From NCBI GenBank assembly GCA_002898855.1, contig BEIR01000014.1, positions 1 to 13,442 of the forward strand: DNA of 13,442 nt. Direction: 5' to 3'. How positions within the stretch are numbered: the stretch's first letter is position 1; the number at the start of each line of letters is the position of its first letter. The position numbers and the translations under genes were made by a program. The stretch is from a bacterium HR41. GTDB lineage: Bacteria > Actinomycetota > Thermoleophilia > Solirubrobacterales > Thermoleophilaceae. Positions 1-7,195 of the stretch are shown here, one piece after another. The notes below the pieces were generated by a model. It did not search any database, had not been told where the DNA came from, and was given only the letters and a program-made list of their open reading frames with translations.

Positions 1-1118
1 CTCTGGTACTGGCGGCGCTGGTCGTAGGGCGTCGGGCAGCCGCCGCTCGCGCGATCCACATAGATCAGGCCGTTCGACGGCAGCGACATCGTGCACGGGT
101 TCGACAGACCGAGCGAGGAGCACTTCGCCGGGTTGTCGACGGTCATCGACGCCCCGTTCAGGGTTATCACGGTGCGACCTTGGAACAGATAGGTCTGGTC
201 GGTCTGCTGCTTCAGCTGCCCGTTTGTGGGCGGCATGTCGAGCACTGGCGCGCCGGGCTGGTAGGCGCCCTGCCACACCGGCGAGCCGGAGCAGTTGCCG
301 GTCTGCCAGCCGGGCGCCGGCTCCGAGATCTCGACCGGGTCGTTGGCGTTGCGCCCGAACACCGGGTTGCCGCACACGTAGATGCCGTCGTTGGTGTGCA
401 TCGGCCCGCGCACGTAGTCGCCGGTGATGAAGTAGATCGGCGTACAGGGTGTGTCGTTGTCGCCGAGCGGGCGCCCGTTGCGCCGGTAGCGCTGGCACTG
501 CGCACTCGCCTGCGCCTGGGTTTGGCTGCCGCTGTAGACCGCGGGGTCGCGGGTTTCGAAGTCGGTGAAGTAGATGAAGTTGAGGAAGCTGCGGCGCTTG
601 AAACGGACGATGATGCTGCGTTTGACAGGTCTGTCGCTGCTGGTACGAGGAGCCCGAGCGCGACCGGTGACGCGGACCCGGAAGGTGCCGCTCGCGGTGT
701 CGATCATCGACCCGATCGGATCGCTCGGATCGCACGCGGACCTGCCCGGCGCAGGAAGCAGCTCGATCGTGTACTGAGCGGTGTCGCCCGGAATCGTGCG
801 CCAGCGGCGGGGGTCGCTGCCGGTACCGTTCCAAGGCTGGTTGACCGGGTTCACGTCGCCCGGCGACGGCGGCGGCACGTTGTCGCACTTGGTCCAGAAG
901 CTCGGGTCGACGGCCAGGCGGTACGAGTAGTAGGCGACACCAGCCTCGGCCGCGGCCCACGCCTTCTTGCGCTGGAGGTCGTTCCCCGAAGCGCGTATGT
1001 CGGGCACGACGGCGGCGAACGCAGCAGCGACGAGGAGGCCGCCGACGAGCAGCACGCCCATCAACGTGACGGTCGTGAAGCCGCGCTCGCCACGCCCGGC
1101 GGCCAGAACGGCACTCAT
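1..1118 (-). CDS. Prepilin-like protein, PilX/GspK-like, lacking Glu5 (partial, 3' end off the window)
   Basis: The reading frame is open from an ATG at 1118 to the left edge: 372 codons with no stop. The protein starts with a 13-residue leader ending in ERG, followed by FTTVTLMGVLLVGG and a hydrophobic helix. This is the layout of a type III (prepilin) signal cut after Gly13 by a prepilin peptidase. Position +5 of the mature protein is Thr18 rather than the usual Glu. In type II secretion the tip protein GspK is the pseudopilin known to lack Glu5. After the helix comes AWAAAEAGVAYYSYRL, the AEAG-type motif common in PilX-like proteins, then a long cysteine-containing ectodomain with no domain I recognise. 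It is third in a same-strand run of prepilin genes, 16 bases after the PilW-like stop. No clear Shine-Dalgarno sequence precedes the ATG. A prepilin-type exported protein is well supported; the tip role is inference. Confidence 0.85.
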   Translation of the reverse strand, partial: MSAVLAAGRGERGFTTVTLMGVLLVGGLLVAAAFAAVVPDIRASGNDLQRKKAWAAAEAGVAYYSYRLAVDPSFWTKCDNVPPPSPGDVNPVNQPWNGTGSDPRRWRTIPGDTAQYTIELLPAPGRSACDPSDPIGSMIDTASGTFRVRVTGRARAPRTSSDRPVKRSIIVRFKRRSFLNFIYFTDFETRDPAVYSGSQTQAQASAQCQRYRRNGRPLGDNDTPCTPIYFITGDYVRGPMHTNDGIYVCGNPVFGRNANDPVEISEPAPGWQTGNCSGSPVWQGAYQPGAPVLDMPPTNGQLKQQTDQTYLFQGRTVITLNGASMTVDNPAKCSSLGLSNPCTMSLPSNGLIYVDRASGGCPTPYDQRRQYQ

Positions 1119-1134
1119 CGTTCGCTGCCAGCGG

Positions 1135-1824
1135 TTACGCACAGGAGGGACCTCCGGTCGCACTGGTGTTATCGGCCGAGCGCACGAAGACCTCGTTCTG
1201 AATGTCGGCTGCGCGCTGGGCGGCCGAGGGGCGATTGGACGGTCGCGCCTGGAAGCTCACGACGATGCGGATCGTGCGGGCGGCGTCGCTCGCCGACAGC
1301 GGCGTGCCGAGGCGCACGGTCGCGCCACCGTTGCTGGTATCCCAGGCGTAGTAGTCGAAGATCGGCGCGCCCGAGCTCGCTGGCCAGGCGCGCTCGAGCA
1401 GCAGGTTGGTCGCCGTCGGCTGCGCCGGGTAGGTGAGGTTGGGGTAGGTGCCACCGGTGGGGCGCCAAACGCGCTCGACGAGCGTGCGCGCGGACGCGTC
1501 GTAGGCGATCTCGCGAATCTCGACCGCGTTGCGCGACGAGCCGTCGGAGAGGTTGGCGTAGAAGCGCACGCGGTTCTGGTCGCCGTAGATGATCGGGGTG
1601 TTGGCACCGAGACAGACCTGGCTGCGGAGATCGCGCGCCACCTGCGCCATCGCGCTGCGGGCGGCGGCGAGACCTGCCGCTCGGTCGCTCACCTCGGCCG
1701 ACGCGTTCCAGGAGCGGTCGAGAATGGCGAGACCGGCACCGAGGATCACGAGGCCGATCAGCATCGCCGTGAGGAGCTCCACCAGCGTGAAGCCACGCTC
1801 GTCTTTTCGCACACGGGCGATCAC
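1135..1824 (-). CDS. Prepilin-like minor pilin, PilW/PulJ-like
   Basis: A 229-residue protein. The leader MIARVRKDERG (11 residues) precedes FTLVELLTAMLIGLVILGAG, a canonical prepilin cleavage and methylation site (cut after Gly11, Phe at +1, Glu at +5). A single hydrophobic helix follows, then a roughly 190-residue ectodomain that ends with a cysteine near the C-terminus. It would be inserted in the membrane, processed by the prepilin peptidase and built into a pilus or pseudopilus. I chose the GTG at 1824. It overlaps the TGA of the upstream gene as GTGA and has a GGGGG stretch seven to eight bases upstream; a GTG at 1830 would sit only two bases from that stretch. The middle position in a PilV-PilW-PilX order matches minor-pilin operons. 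Family membership beyond prepilin-like rests on gene order and the N-terminus. Confidence 0.88.
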   Translation of the reverse strand: MIARVRKDERGFTLVELLTAMLIGLVILGAGLAILDRSWNASAEVSDRAAGLAAARSAMAQVARDLRSQVCLGANTPIIYGDQNRVRFYANLSDGSSRNAVEIREIAYDASARTLVERVWRPTGGTYPNLTYPAQPTATNLLLERAWPASSGAPIFDYYAWDTSNGGATVRLGTPLSASDAARTIRIVVSFQARPSNRPSAAQRAADIQNEVFVRSADNTSATGGPSCA

Positions 1825-3218
1825 GGACACGACCCCCGCGCCGAGCTGCTGCTCGGGATCGTCACGTTGATCGTCGCCGTGCCATCAGGCGAGGTGTTGG
1901 CGACGTTGCCGGTGACGTAGACGTAGCGCGCACTCGAGCCCGAGCGGTTGTTGTCGACGCAGACCCGGTAGGTGCCGAACGGAAAGCCGGGGTCGGACAG
2001 GCGACCCTGGCTGTTCGTCAGCTTGCGGAAGGTCTGCGAGCAACCGCTGTCCTGCGAGTAGGCGACCACGTCGGCGTTCGCTACGAGCTGGTTGCTGCTA
2101 TCGCGCACGACCACGTTGATCGCAGGCTGGATCACCGTCACCGTCGCCGTCTGGCCAGGACCGAACGTCGCGAGACCCGGGTTCGACTGGTAGTAGGAGG
2201 CGTTGTAGACGGTCGGGTTGTTGGCGGCGCAACCGCCGGTGAACACGCCGTAACCCGACGGGAAGGGGAAGAGATCGCCGGTCGTGATCGAGGTAGCGGG
2301 GCTCGACAGGTTGTAGGTCTTGTAGTTCGGCGACGGCAGGCTCGAGTTGGCCACCGACAGCATCTGCGCCTGCGACTGGTAGAGCGTGCCGCCGACCTTG
2401 GTCGCGATCTGCGCCGTGATACGACCGGGACGATCGATCTTGAGGGTCTTGTTCACCGTCTGCCCGGCGATCGGCGAGACGACGTCGGTGGGCGGGCTCG
2501 TACCGTCCATCTCGACGTAGCTCGAAGGCGCGGTGACGTTGTAGTCGCCACCGGGAACGCCTGCAAAGAACACGCAGCCCTGGGAGTTGGTCGTCGCCGT
2601 GAGGTTGACCGGTCCCGACAGCTGCACCGTCACACCGGGAAGGGGCTGGTCGTTGCGGTCGAGCACCGTCAGCACGATCGCACCGCCTGAGGCATCGAGC
2701 GGAGTGCCGCGCGGCGTCACGAGGGTGGTGATGCGCACCGGCGTCGACAGCGCCGGCGAGCTCACCGTCGAGGTCAGGCGCATGTAGTTCGCCTGCACGT
2801 TGGGCGCGGAACAGCCGGCGTCCGTTCCCGAGTCGGACAGCCAGTCGGCGCGCGAGCGGATCGTGTAGGTCACCCCCTTGACCTGCACAGTGCGGGTCTG
2901 GTCGAGGTTGAGAAGCTGGTCGTTGCGCAGGCTGCGCATCCGGTCGATGTCCTGCTCGGCGAGGTTGGTGGCGACGGTGCGGGAGCGGTTGACCGTGTTG
3001 GCGCGCTGAAAGTTGTCGAGACCGCCGAGCAGCGCTGCCGCCGCCATCGCGACGAGCAGGGCGCCCATCATGACCTCGACCAACACCCAGCCGCGCTCGC
3101 TGGTGAGAGCGCCGCGCCCGTCCCCGACAGCGCCGCGCCTTCGGGAGCGTCGTGCCGCGCGCAGGCTAGTCGCGGATCTCAATCGGCTGGCGCGGGTGTC
3201 GTCGGTGAGAGGGGCCAT
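1821..3218 (-). CDS. Prepilin-like minor pilin, PilV-like, with carboxypeptidase-regulatory-like repeats
   Basis: A 465-residue protein from an ATG at 3218 (a GTG at 3236 is the alternative). Residues 1-43 form a long, Arg-rich leader ending in ERG. The prepilin motif WVLVEVMMGALLVAMAAAAL follows, with cleavage after Gly43 and Glu48 at +5. The ectodomain (about 430 residues) is long for a PilV-like protein. It contains two stretches with the look of prealbumin-like, carboxypeptidase-regulatory beta-sandwich repeats. The first is near residues 180-230 (VLDRNDQPLPGVTVQLSGP, then NSQGCVFFAGVPGGDYNV). The second is near 367-422 (VVVRDSSNQLVANADVVAY, then GFPFGTYRVCV). Cysteines occur in both stretches and elsewhere. 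Such domains are usually structural or adhesive, so a surface-exposed or tip-adhesin role is plausible inference. It is first in the three-gene run, and its TGA overlaps the next start. Confidence 0.87.
   Translation of the reverse strand: MAPLTDDTRASRLRSATSLRAARRSRRRGAVGDGRGALTSERGWVLVEVMMGALLVAMAAAALLGGLDNFQRANTVNRSRTVATNLAEQDIDRMRSLRNDQLLNLDQTRTVQVKGVTYTIRSRADWLSDSGTDAGCSAPNVQANYMRLTSTVSSPALSTPVRITTLVTPRGTPLDASGGAIVLTVLDRNDQPLPGVTVQLSGPVNLTATTNSQGCVFFAGVPGGDYNVTAPSSYVEMDGTSPPTDVVSPIAGQTVNKTLKIDRPGRITAQIATKVGGTLYQSQAQMLSVANSSLPSPNYKTYNLSSPATSITTGDLFPFPSGYGVFTGGCAANNPTVYNASYYQSNPGLATFGPGQTATVTVIQPAINVVVRDSSNQLVANADVVAYSQDSGCSQTFRKLTNSQGRLSDPGFPFGTYRVCVDNNRSGSSARYVYVTGNVANTSPDGTATINVTIPSSSSARGSCP
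1833..1837 (-). promoter_or_regulatory. Ribosome binding site deciding the PilW-like start
   Basis: On the minus strand a GGGGG run lies here, eight bases upstream of the GTG at 1824 and only two upstream of the in-frame GTG at 1830. Together with the GTGA stop/start overlap this favours 1824 as the real start and suggests coupled translation with the preceding prepilin gene. Confidence 0.5.
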
Positions 3219-3247
3219 CTTCCCTGACGGCTGCACGTGCTGGTTCC

Positions 3248-3275
3248 ACTATCGGCAGCTCGAGCGTGCCTGCAA
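3248..3275 (-). promoter_or_regulatory. Candidate promoter of the prepilin operon
   Basis: On the minus strand TTGCAG (3275 to 3270) and GATAGT (3253 to 3248) are separated by 16 bases. Initiation would fall near 3241, leaving a leader of about 23 bases before the ATG at 3218, with AGGGA just ahead of that ATG. The match to a housekeeping-type promoter is moderate and was found by eye only. Confidence 0.3.
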
Positions 3276-3298
3276 TCGAACTTTGGTCCAAGGCTGGC

Positions 3299-3338
3299 CG
3301 CACCCGATAACACGCACCGCGGGTAGCCGGTGGGTGCG
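3299..3338. repeat. Nested inverted repeats in the divergent intergenic region
   Basis: CGCACCC (3299-3305) is the reverse complement of GGGTGCG (3332-3338). Inside lies CACCG (3315-3319) paired with CGGTG (3328-3332) around an 8-base loop. The repeats lie between the divergent prepilin operon and the unknown gene. They could be an operator or an RNA hairpin, but GC-rich DNA produces such repeats by chance. I see nothing else in the 195-base gap (3219-3413) apart from the two candidate promoters. Confidence 0.3.
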
Positions 3339-3401
3339 CGCGCCCGCAGCGGAGCAACGGCGCGAAGCGCGCAGCGCCATGCCGATGCGGTCGAGCGACG
3401 G

Positions 3402-3407
3402 TAGCGT
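3402..3407 (+). promoter_or_regulatory. Candidate -10 element for a leaderless transcript
   Basis: TAGCGT fits the TANNNT pattern of actinobacterial -10 elements. It is followed by exactly six bases and then the GTG start at 3414, so transcription would begin on or next to the start codon. There is no convincing -35 element and no Shine-Dalgarno sequence, which fits a leaderless mRNA. The same spacing is seen before the antitoxin gene at 12125. Confidence 0.35.
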
Positions 3408-3413
3408 GCCGGC

Positions 3414-4193
3414 GTGGCTTGGACCGAGAGCTACTCGGCGTCGTTCAGCGCTCGCCATGAGCGCGCTGAGACCGACAGCGCACAGCGCACGCTCGACGAC
3501 CTCGAGCGCTTCCGCCTCGAGCTGGCCGAGCTTGGCTTCCGCACTCCCGGCGAGATCGCCGTCGTTTTCCATCCCAACGAGCTGTCCCTGCTCGCCGCCC
3601 AGCCGGCGCTCGCAGCGTGGCGGGCGACACAGACCCGCCATGCCCGCCGCTATCTGGCGGGCTGGGCGGCGAGCGGCGAGCTGCACCTGCTCGCTACGCC
3701 AGCGTTGCGCCGCCGGGCCGCAGCGACACCGCTTTCGGAACGGGCTTTGCGCGCCACCGCACGCCGCCTCTACGCGCAGGCGGCGGCCGCGGCCAGCGGC
3801 TGGCCCCTGCCGCCCCCGCTCACCGCCACGAGCAGCGGGGCGCTGCGCCGCCTGGGCTGGCTGTTCGAGGGTCCCGCCGCCGTGCTCGCCGGCCAGAGCG
3901 ACGGACTCCTCGCTGCCCTCGCCAGTCGTTTGCGCGACGGGCCCCTCGACGCGCTGCCCCCCGCCACGCGCGACGCCTACCTCGGCGGTTTCGCGCTGTG
4001 CGCGACGCTCGAGGAGCAGCGCGGCCGCGCCGCGGTGGCTGCGCTCGTTCTCGCCGCCTGCCGTAGCGAGCCGCGCGGACGCGGCGAGCACCTCGTGGCG
4101 CGCGCGTTCTCGCGACCGCTAGCCGAGGTGCGCCGGCTAGTGGCGGGCTTCTACGACGACCTCCCCCGCCGGCTGGCGCGGCTCGAGCGCTAG
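3414..4193 (+). CDS. Protein of unknown function, possibly a catalytically dead peptidase-MA-like fold
   Basis: A 259-residue, Ala/Arg/Leu-rich protein starting at GTG 3414, with no signal peptide or membrane segment. I do not recognise it by name. The N-terminus (residues 4-18, WTESYSASFSARHER) leads into a helical stretch, then GEIAVVFHPN (46-55), ARRYLAGWAASGELHLLA (77-94) and WLFEGPAAVLAGQ (149-161). This order resembles metallopeptidases of the peptidase-MA type: a strand VVxH, then an HEXXH helix, then a W-L-x-EG-A element. Where HEXXH would be expected the sequence reads RRLYAQAAAAA (117-127), so a zinc-protease activity is not supported. It is divergent from the prepilin operon and convergent with the c-di-GMP gene, sharing the CTAG at its stop. 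That the gene is real is supported by strong third-position G/C bias; the fold assignment is weak inference. Confidence 0.7.
   Translation: MAWTESYSASFSARHERAETDSAQRTLDDLERFRLELAELGFRTPGEIAVVFHPNELSLLAAQPALAAWRATQTRHARRYLAGWAASGELHLLATPALRRRAAATPLSERALRATARRLYAQAAAAASGWPLPPPLTATSSGALRRLGWLFEGPAAVLAGQSDGLLAALASRLRDGPLDALPPATRDAYLGGFALCATLEEQRGRAAVAALVLAACRSEPRGRGEHLVARAFSRPLAEVRRLVAGFYDDLPRRLARLER
4190..4193. other. CTAG shared by two convergent stop codons
   Basis: The palindrome CTAG supplies TAG for the plus-strand gene (4191-4193) and TAG for the minus-strand gene (4192-4190). The two coding regions therefore overlap tail to tail by four bases, leaving no room for a terminator between them. 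Confidence 0.95.
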
Positions 4194-7114
4194 CGGTCGC
4201 GTTCGGCGAGAACCTCGAGCAGCGCCTCGACGACGCGCGGGTCGAACTGGCTGCCGGCGTTGCGCGCGAGTTCCTGGCGTGCCACCTCGGCCGGCAGCGC
4301 CGGACGGTACGGGCGATCGCTCGTCATCGCGTCGTAGGCGTCGCAGGCGAGCACGATCCGCGCCCCGATCGGGATCTCCTCGCCAGCGAGCCCGTCGGGA
4401 TACCCCTGGCCGTCCCAGCGCTCGTGCTCGTGACGGACGATCGGTAGCACATCGCGCAGGAACTCGATCGGGCGCAAGATGCGCTCACCCGCGATCGTGT
4501 GCTTCTCCATCTCCCGCCGTTCGGCGTCGGTGAGCGGTCCGGGCTTGTTGAGGATCGAGTCGGGCACGGCGATCTTGCCGATGTCGTGGAAGATCGCGCC
4601 GAGACGCACGCGCTCGACCTCGCGGTCGTCGAGGCCGAGCTTGCGCGCCACCGCCTCGGCGTGCTCGACGAGCGAGCGCGAGTGCTCGGCGGTGTAGGAG
4701 TCTTTTGCCTCGAGCGCAGCGGCCAGCGCCTCGGCGGTGCCGGTGTAGGCGCGGTCGAGACGCTCGTAGAGCAGCGCCGAGCGCAGCGACGCGCCGAGCA
4801 GGTCGGCGACCGCTTGCAGGGCGAGCGCGTCGTCCTCGTCGAAAGCGCCGGCGGCGCGTTCGGCGACGAACAACGCGCCCCACAGCTCTCCCCCCGCCCA
4901 CACGGGCGCCGCTGCCTGCGAACGTGCAGCGTCCCAGTCGGCGACCGTGTCGAGCGCGAACTCGTCGCCCTCGGCGCGGGCGTCGTTGGCGACGAGCGCC
5001 TGCCGTTCGCGCAACGCCCTGCCGACAATCCCCGCATCGCGCGGGATTCGTGGCCGTTCGCCCGCCAGCGCCGCCGGTCGACCGCGGGTGGCGACGATCG
5101 CCAGATCGCCGTCGTCGGTCAGGCGCAGCACCGCACAGGAGTGGAAACCGAACGCGCGATGCAGTTCGCTCGCCGCGGTCTCGACGATCCTGTCCGGCTC
5201 GACCATCGCCGCCAGCCGCGCTCCTAGCTCGGCAGCGAGCGCAAGCTGGCGTGTGCGCTTGCGCAACCTGACCGCCTGTTCGTCTGTCTCGTCGGCGAAC
5301 GCGGGTGCGAGCGACGGCCGTGGCGACATGCGCCGCATCGCTGGCACCGCCTCGGCGAACGCGAAATCGAGGGGCACTTCGCCGGCCGCGACAGTCGCGC
5401 CGCGACCCAGTTGCAGCTTGCCGTAGAGCAGGGCGCGGTCGGCACGGGCGACGAGGTCCGACGCCGTCTCGCCGGGCCGCCACTCGGCGAGCCCCACCGT
5501 CATCCCCACGTCTTGCCCGAGCTTGAGCTGAGCCACCGCTGCCGACACACGGTCGCGAGCGCGCTGCGCCGCGCGGCGCGCCTCGCTTTCGGTCGCGTCG
5601 ACCACCACCAGCGCGAACTCGTCGCCGCCGTAGCGACCGACGAAGTCGAAGCCGCGCACCGACTGGCGCAGCGCGTAGCCGACGGTGCGCAGCACCTCGT
5701 CGCCGACGAGGTGGCCGCGCCGCTCGTTGACCTGCTTGAAGTGGTCGAGGTCGATGAGAAGCAGCGACAGGCGGTGGCCGCTGCGGCGGCAGCGCTCGAC
5801 CTCGCGGGCGAGCGCCTCGTGCAAAGCGGCGTGGTTGAGACAGCCGGTGAGGCCATCGGTGCGAGCGACGAGCGCCAGGCTCTCGTGGGCGGCGGCGTTG
5901 CGGCAGGCGACCGCCGCGAGCTCGGCGAACGCCTCGAGCATCCGCACCTCGTCGCGCCCGAGACGCACCGGACGCCGGTAGCCGACGCTCAGCACGCCGC
6001 GCAAACGGCCGCCCCAGCGCATCGGCACCGCGATACCTGCGTGAACGTCGGCGAAAACAGCGCTGGGCGCCCCGATCTCGCGCGGGTAGTCGTGCGTGAT
6101 GAGCGCCTCGCCGCTCGCCGCGACCCGGCCCGCGGCGCCCTCGCCGACCGCGAGCTCGAGGCCGATCGCCTCTGGCGGCAGGCCGTGCGCGGCCTCGAGC
6201 ACCAGCACCGGCGGGCGTTCCGAGTGCGGTGCCGATATGCGAAAGACGACGGCCGTGTCGGCGTCGAGTATCGCCGCCGCCTCGCGACAGATGCGCGTCA
6301 GCACGCGCGGGACGTCGAGGCTTTCGTTGAGGAGCTTGGCGGCGCGCAGCAGCGAGGTTTGGCGCGCGAGCTCGCGGGCGCGCTCGGCGTCGCGGCCCGC
6401 CTGGGAGAGGATCGTGTCGCAGGTGGCGGCGAGCTCGGCGGCGACCGCTGAAGCGTCCGCTGGCGCGAGGTCGCCTAGCTCGGCGAGCAAGAGGACCTGC
6501 GGCCGACCGGAACCGGAGCGTCCGATCGCGACGACGAGTAGCGGCGCCTCGCGTGTCGGCGTGACCGGCAGGCCGAGAGCGGAGGCGAGAACCCGGCCCT
6601 CGCCGGGTGCGAGGACGCGCGGCGCTATCGCGCCGTCGACGGCAGCGAGAGCGCGGCGAGCTGCTTGGCCGGTGATGGCGAGACGGGGGCCGCCCGCCGG
6701 GTTGGCGGCGAGCACGCGCGCCTCGTCGCGAGCCGGCGATACGGCCACGAGCGCCGCCCATCCGCCGCCGAAGAGCGCGCGCGCTATGTCGACGATGTCG
6801 TGGCGAAGCGCCGCGGGATCCTCGCCGGCTCGGCCGAGCAGCTTGCGCAGCGCCGCAAGGGTTGCGGCGACCGCCGCGGCGCACTGTGCAGCGGGATGGT
6901 CGTCGGTGCGTCGAGGCTCGTCCTGGCTCACGCTGAGGCCAGCGCCGGCGTTCGCTGCGGCTGACTCCGCATCCTCGCCCGCTCCGTCCCGTGACGCAGG
7001 TGCGGCGGGAGCGTCGCCAGCGAGCGGCGACGCGGACCCGGCACCACCGAAGCTGGCGGGAGCGTGGGGTTCCGCGCGCAGCCCGTCGGCGGGCTCTCGG
7101 GACGCGTGCGCCAT
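4190..7114 (-). CDS. Hybrid cyclic-di-GMP enzyme: GAF-like, GAF, GGDEF, GAF, HD-GYP
   Basis: A 974-residue soluble protein from an ATG at 7114; a TTG at 7132 preceded by GGCGGG is the alternative start. Residues 1-80 are Ala/Pro-rich and probably disordered. About 84-240 looks like a degenerate GAF domain and 252-410 a clearer GAF. A GGDEF domain follows (about 414-570) with intact GGDEF at 496-500 and an RxxD inhibitory site at 487-490, exactly five residues ahead. A third GAF lies near 620-785. The C-terminus is an HD-GYP domain (about 790-969) with HDIGK (HD at 843-844), the HEHERWDGQGYPDG block (GYP at 904-906) and DAYDAMTSDRPYR. The GGDEF part should make c-di-GMP from GTP with product feedback; the HD-GYP part should hydrolyse it. 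The GAFs probably bind small ligands. It lies 81 bases after cobS on the same strand. Both catalytic motifs are intact, so net activity cannot be read from the sequence. Confidence 0.93.
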   Translation of the reverse strand: MAHASREPADGLRAEPHAPASFGGAGSASPLAGDAPAAPASRDGAGEDAESAAANAGAGLSVSQDEPRRTDDHPAAQCAAAVAATLAALRKLLGRAGEDPAALRHDIVDIARALFGGGWAALVAVSPARDEARVLAANPAGGPRLAITGQAARRALAAVDGAIAPRVLAPGEGRVLASALGLPVTPTREAPLLVVAIGRSGSGRPQVLLLAELGDLAPADASAVAAELAATCDTILSQAGRDAERARELARQTSLLRAAKLLNESLDVPRVLTRICREAAAILDADTAVVFRISAPHSERPPVLVLEAAHGLPPEAIGLELAVGEGAAGRVAASGEALITHDYPREIGAPSAVFADVHAGIAVPMRWGGRLRGVLSVGYRRPVRLGRDEVRMLEAFAELAAVACRNAAAHESLALVARTDGLTGCLNHAALHEALAREVERCRRSGHRLSLLLIDLDHFKQVNERRGHLVGDEVLRTVGYALRQSVRGFDFVGRYGGDEFALVVVDATESEARRAAQRARDRVSAAVAQLKLGQDVGMTVGLAEWRPGETASDLVARADRALLYGKLQLGRGATVAAGEVPLDFAFAEAVPAMRRMSPRPSLAPAFADETDEQAVRLRKRTRQLALAAELGARLAAMVEPDRIVETAASELHRAFGFHSCAVLRLTDDGDLAIVATRGRPAALAGERPRIPRDAGIVGRALRERQALVANDARAEGDEFALDTVADWDAARSQAAAPVWAGGELWGALFVAERAAGAFDEDDALALQAVADLLGASLRSALLYERLDRAYTGTAEALAAALEAKDSYTAEHSRSLVEHAEAVARKLGLDDREVERVRLGAIFHDIGKIAVPDSILNKPGPLTDAERREMEKHTIAGERILRPIEFLRDVLPIVRHEHERWDGQGYPDGLAGEEIPIGARIVLACDAYDAMTSDRPYRPALPAEVARQELARNAGSQFDPRVVEALLEVLAERDR

Positions 7115-7195
7115 GGGGATACAACTCGGCAATTACCCGCCGCGCTTGACAGTGAGTCATTGGCCGGCGGGGCGTGCGCGGGCGAGCAAGGCTGC

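Noticed and set aside
180..1436. Long plus-strand open frame opposite the prepilin genes
   Set aside because: It is the GC-rich antisense shadow of the minus-strand prepilins; the translation is Arg/Ala-rich with no motifs.
7146..7159. TTGACA on the plus strand and TGAC-N5-GTCA inverted repeat between cobS and the c-di-GMP gene
   Set aside because: There is no matching -10 or plus-strand gene downstream, and arms of four bases are expected by chance.
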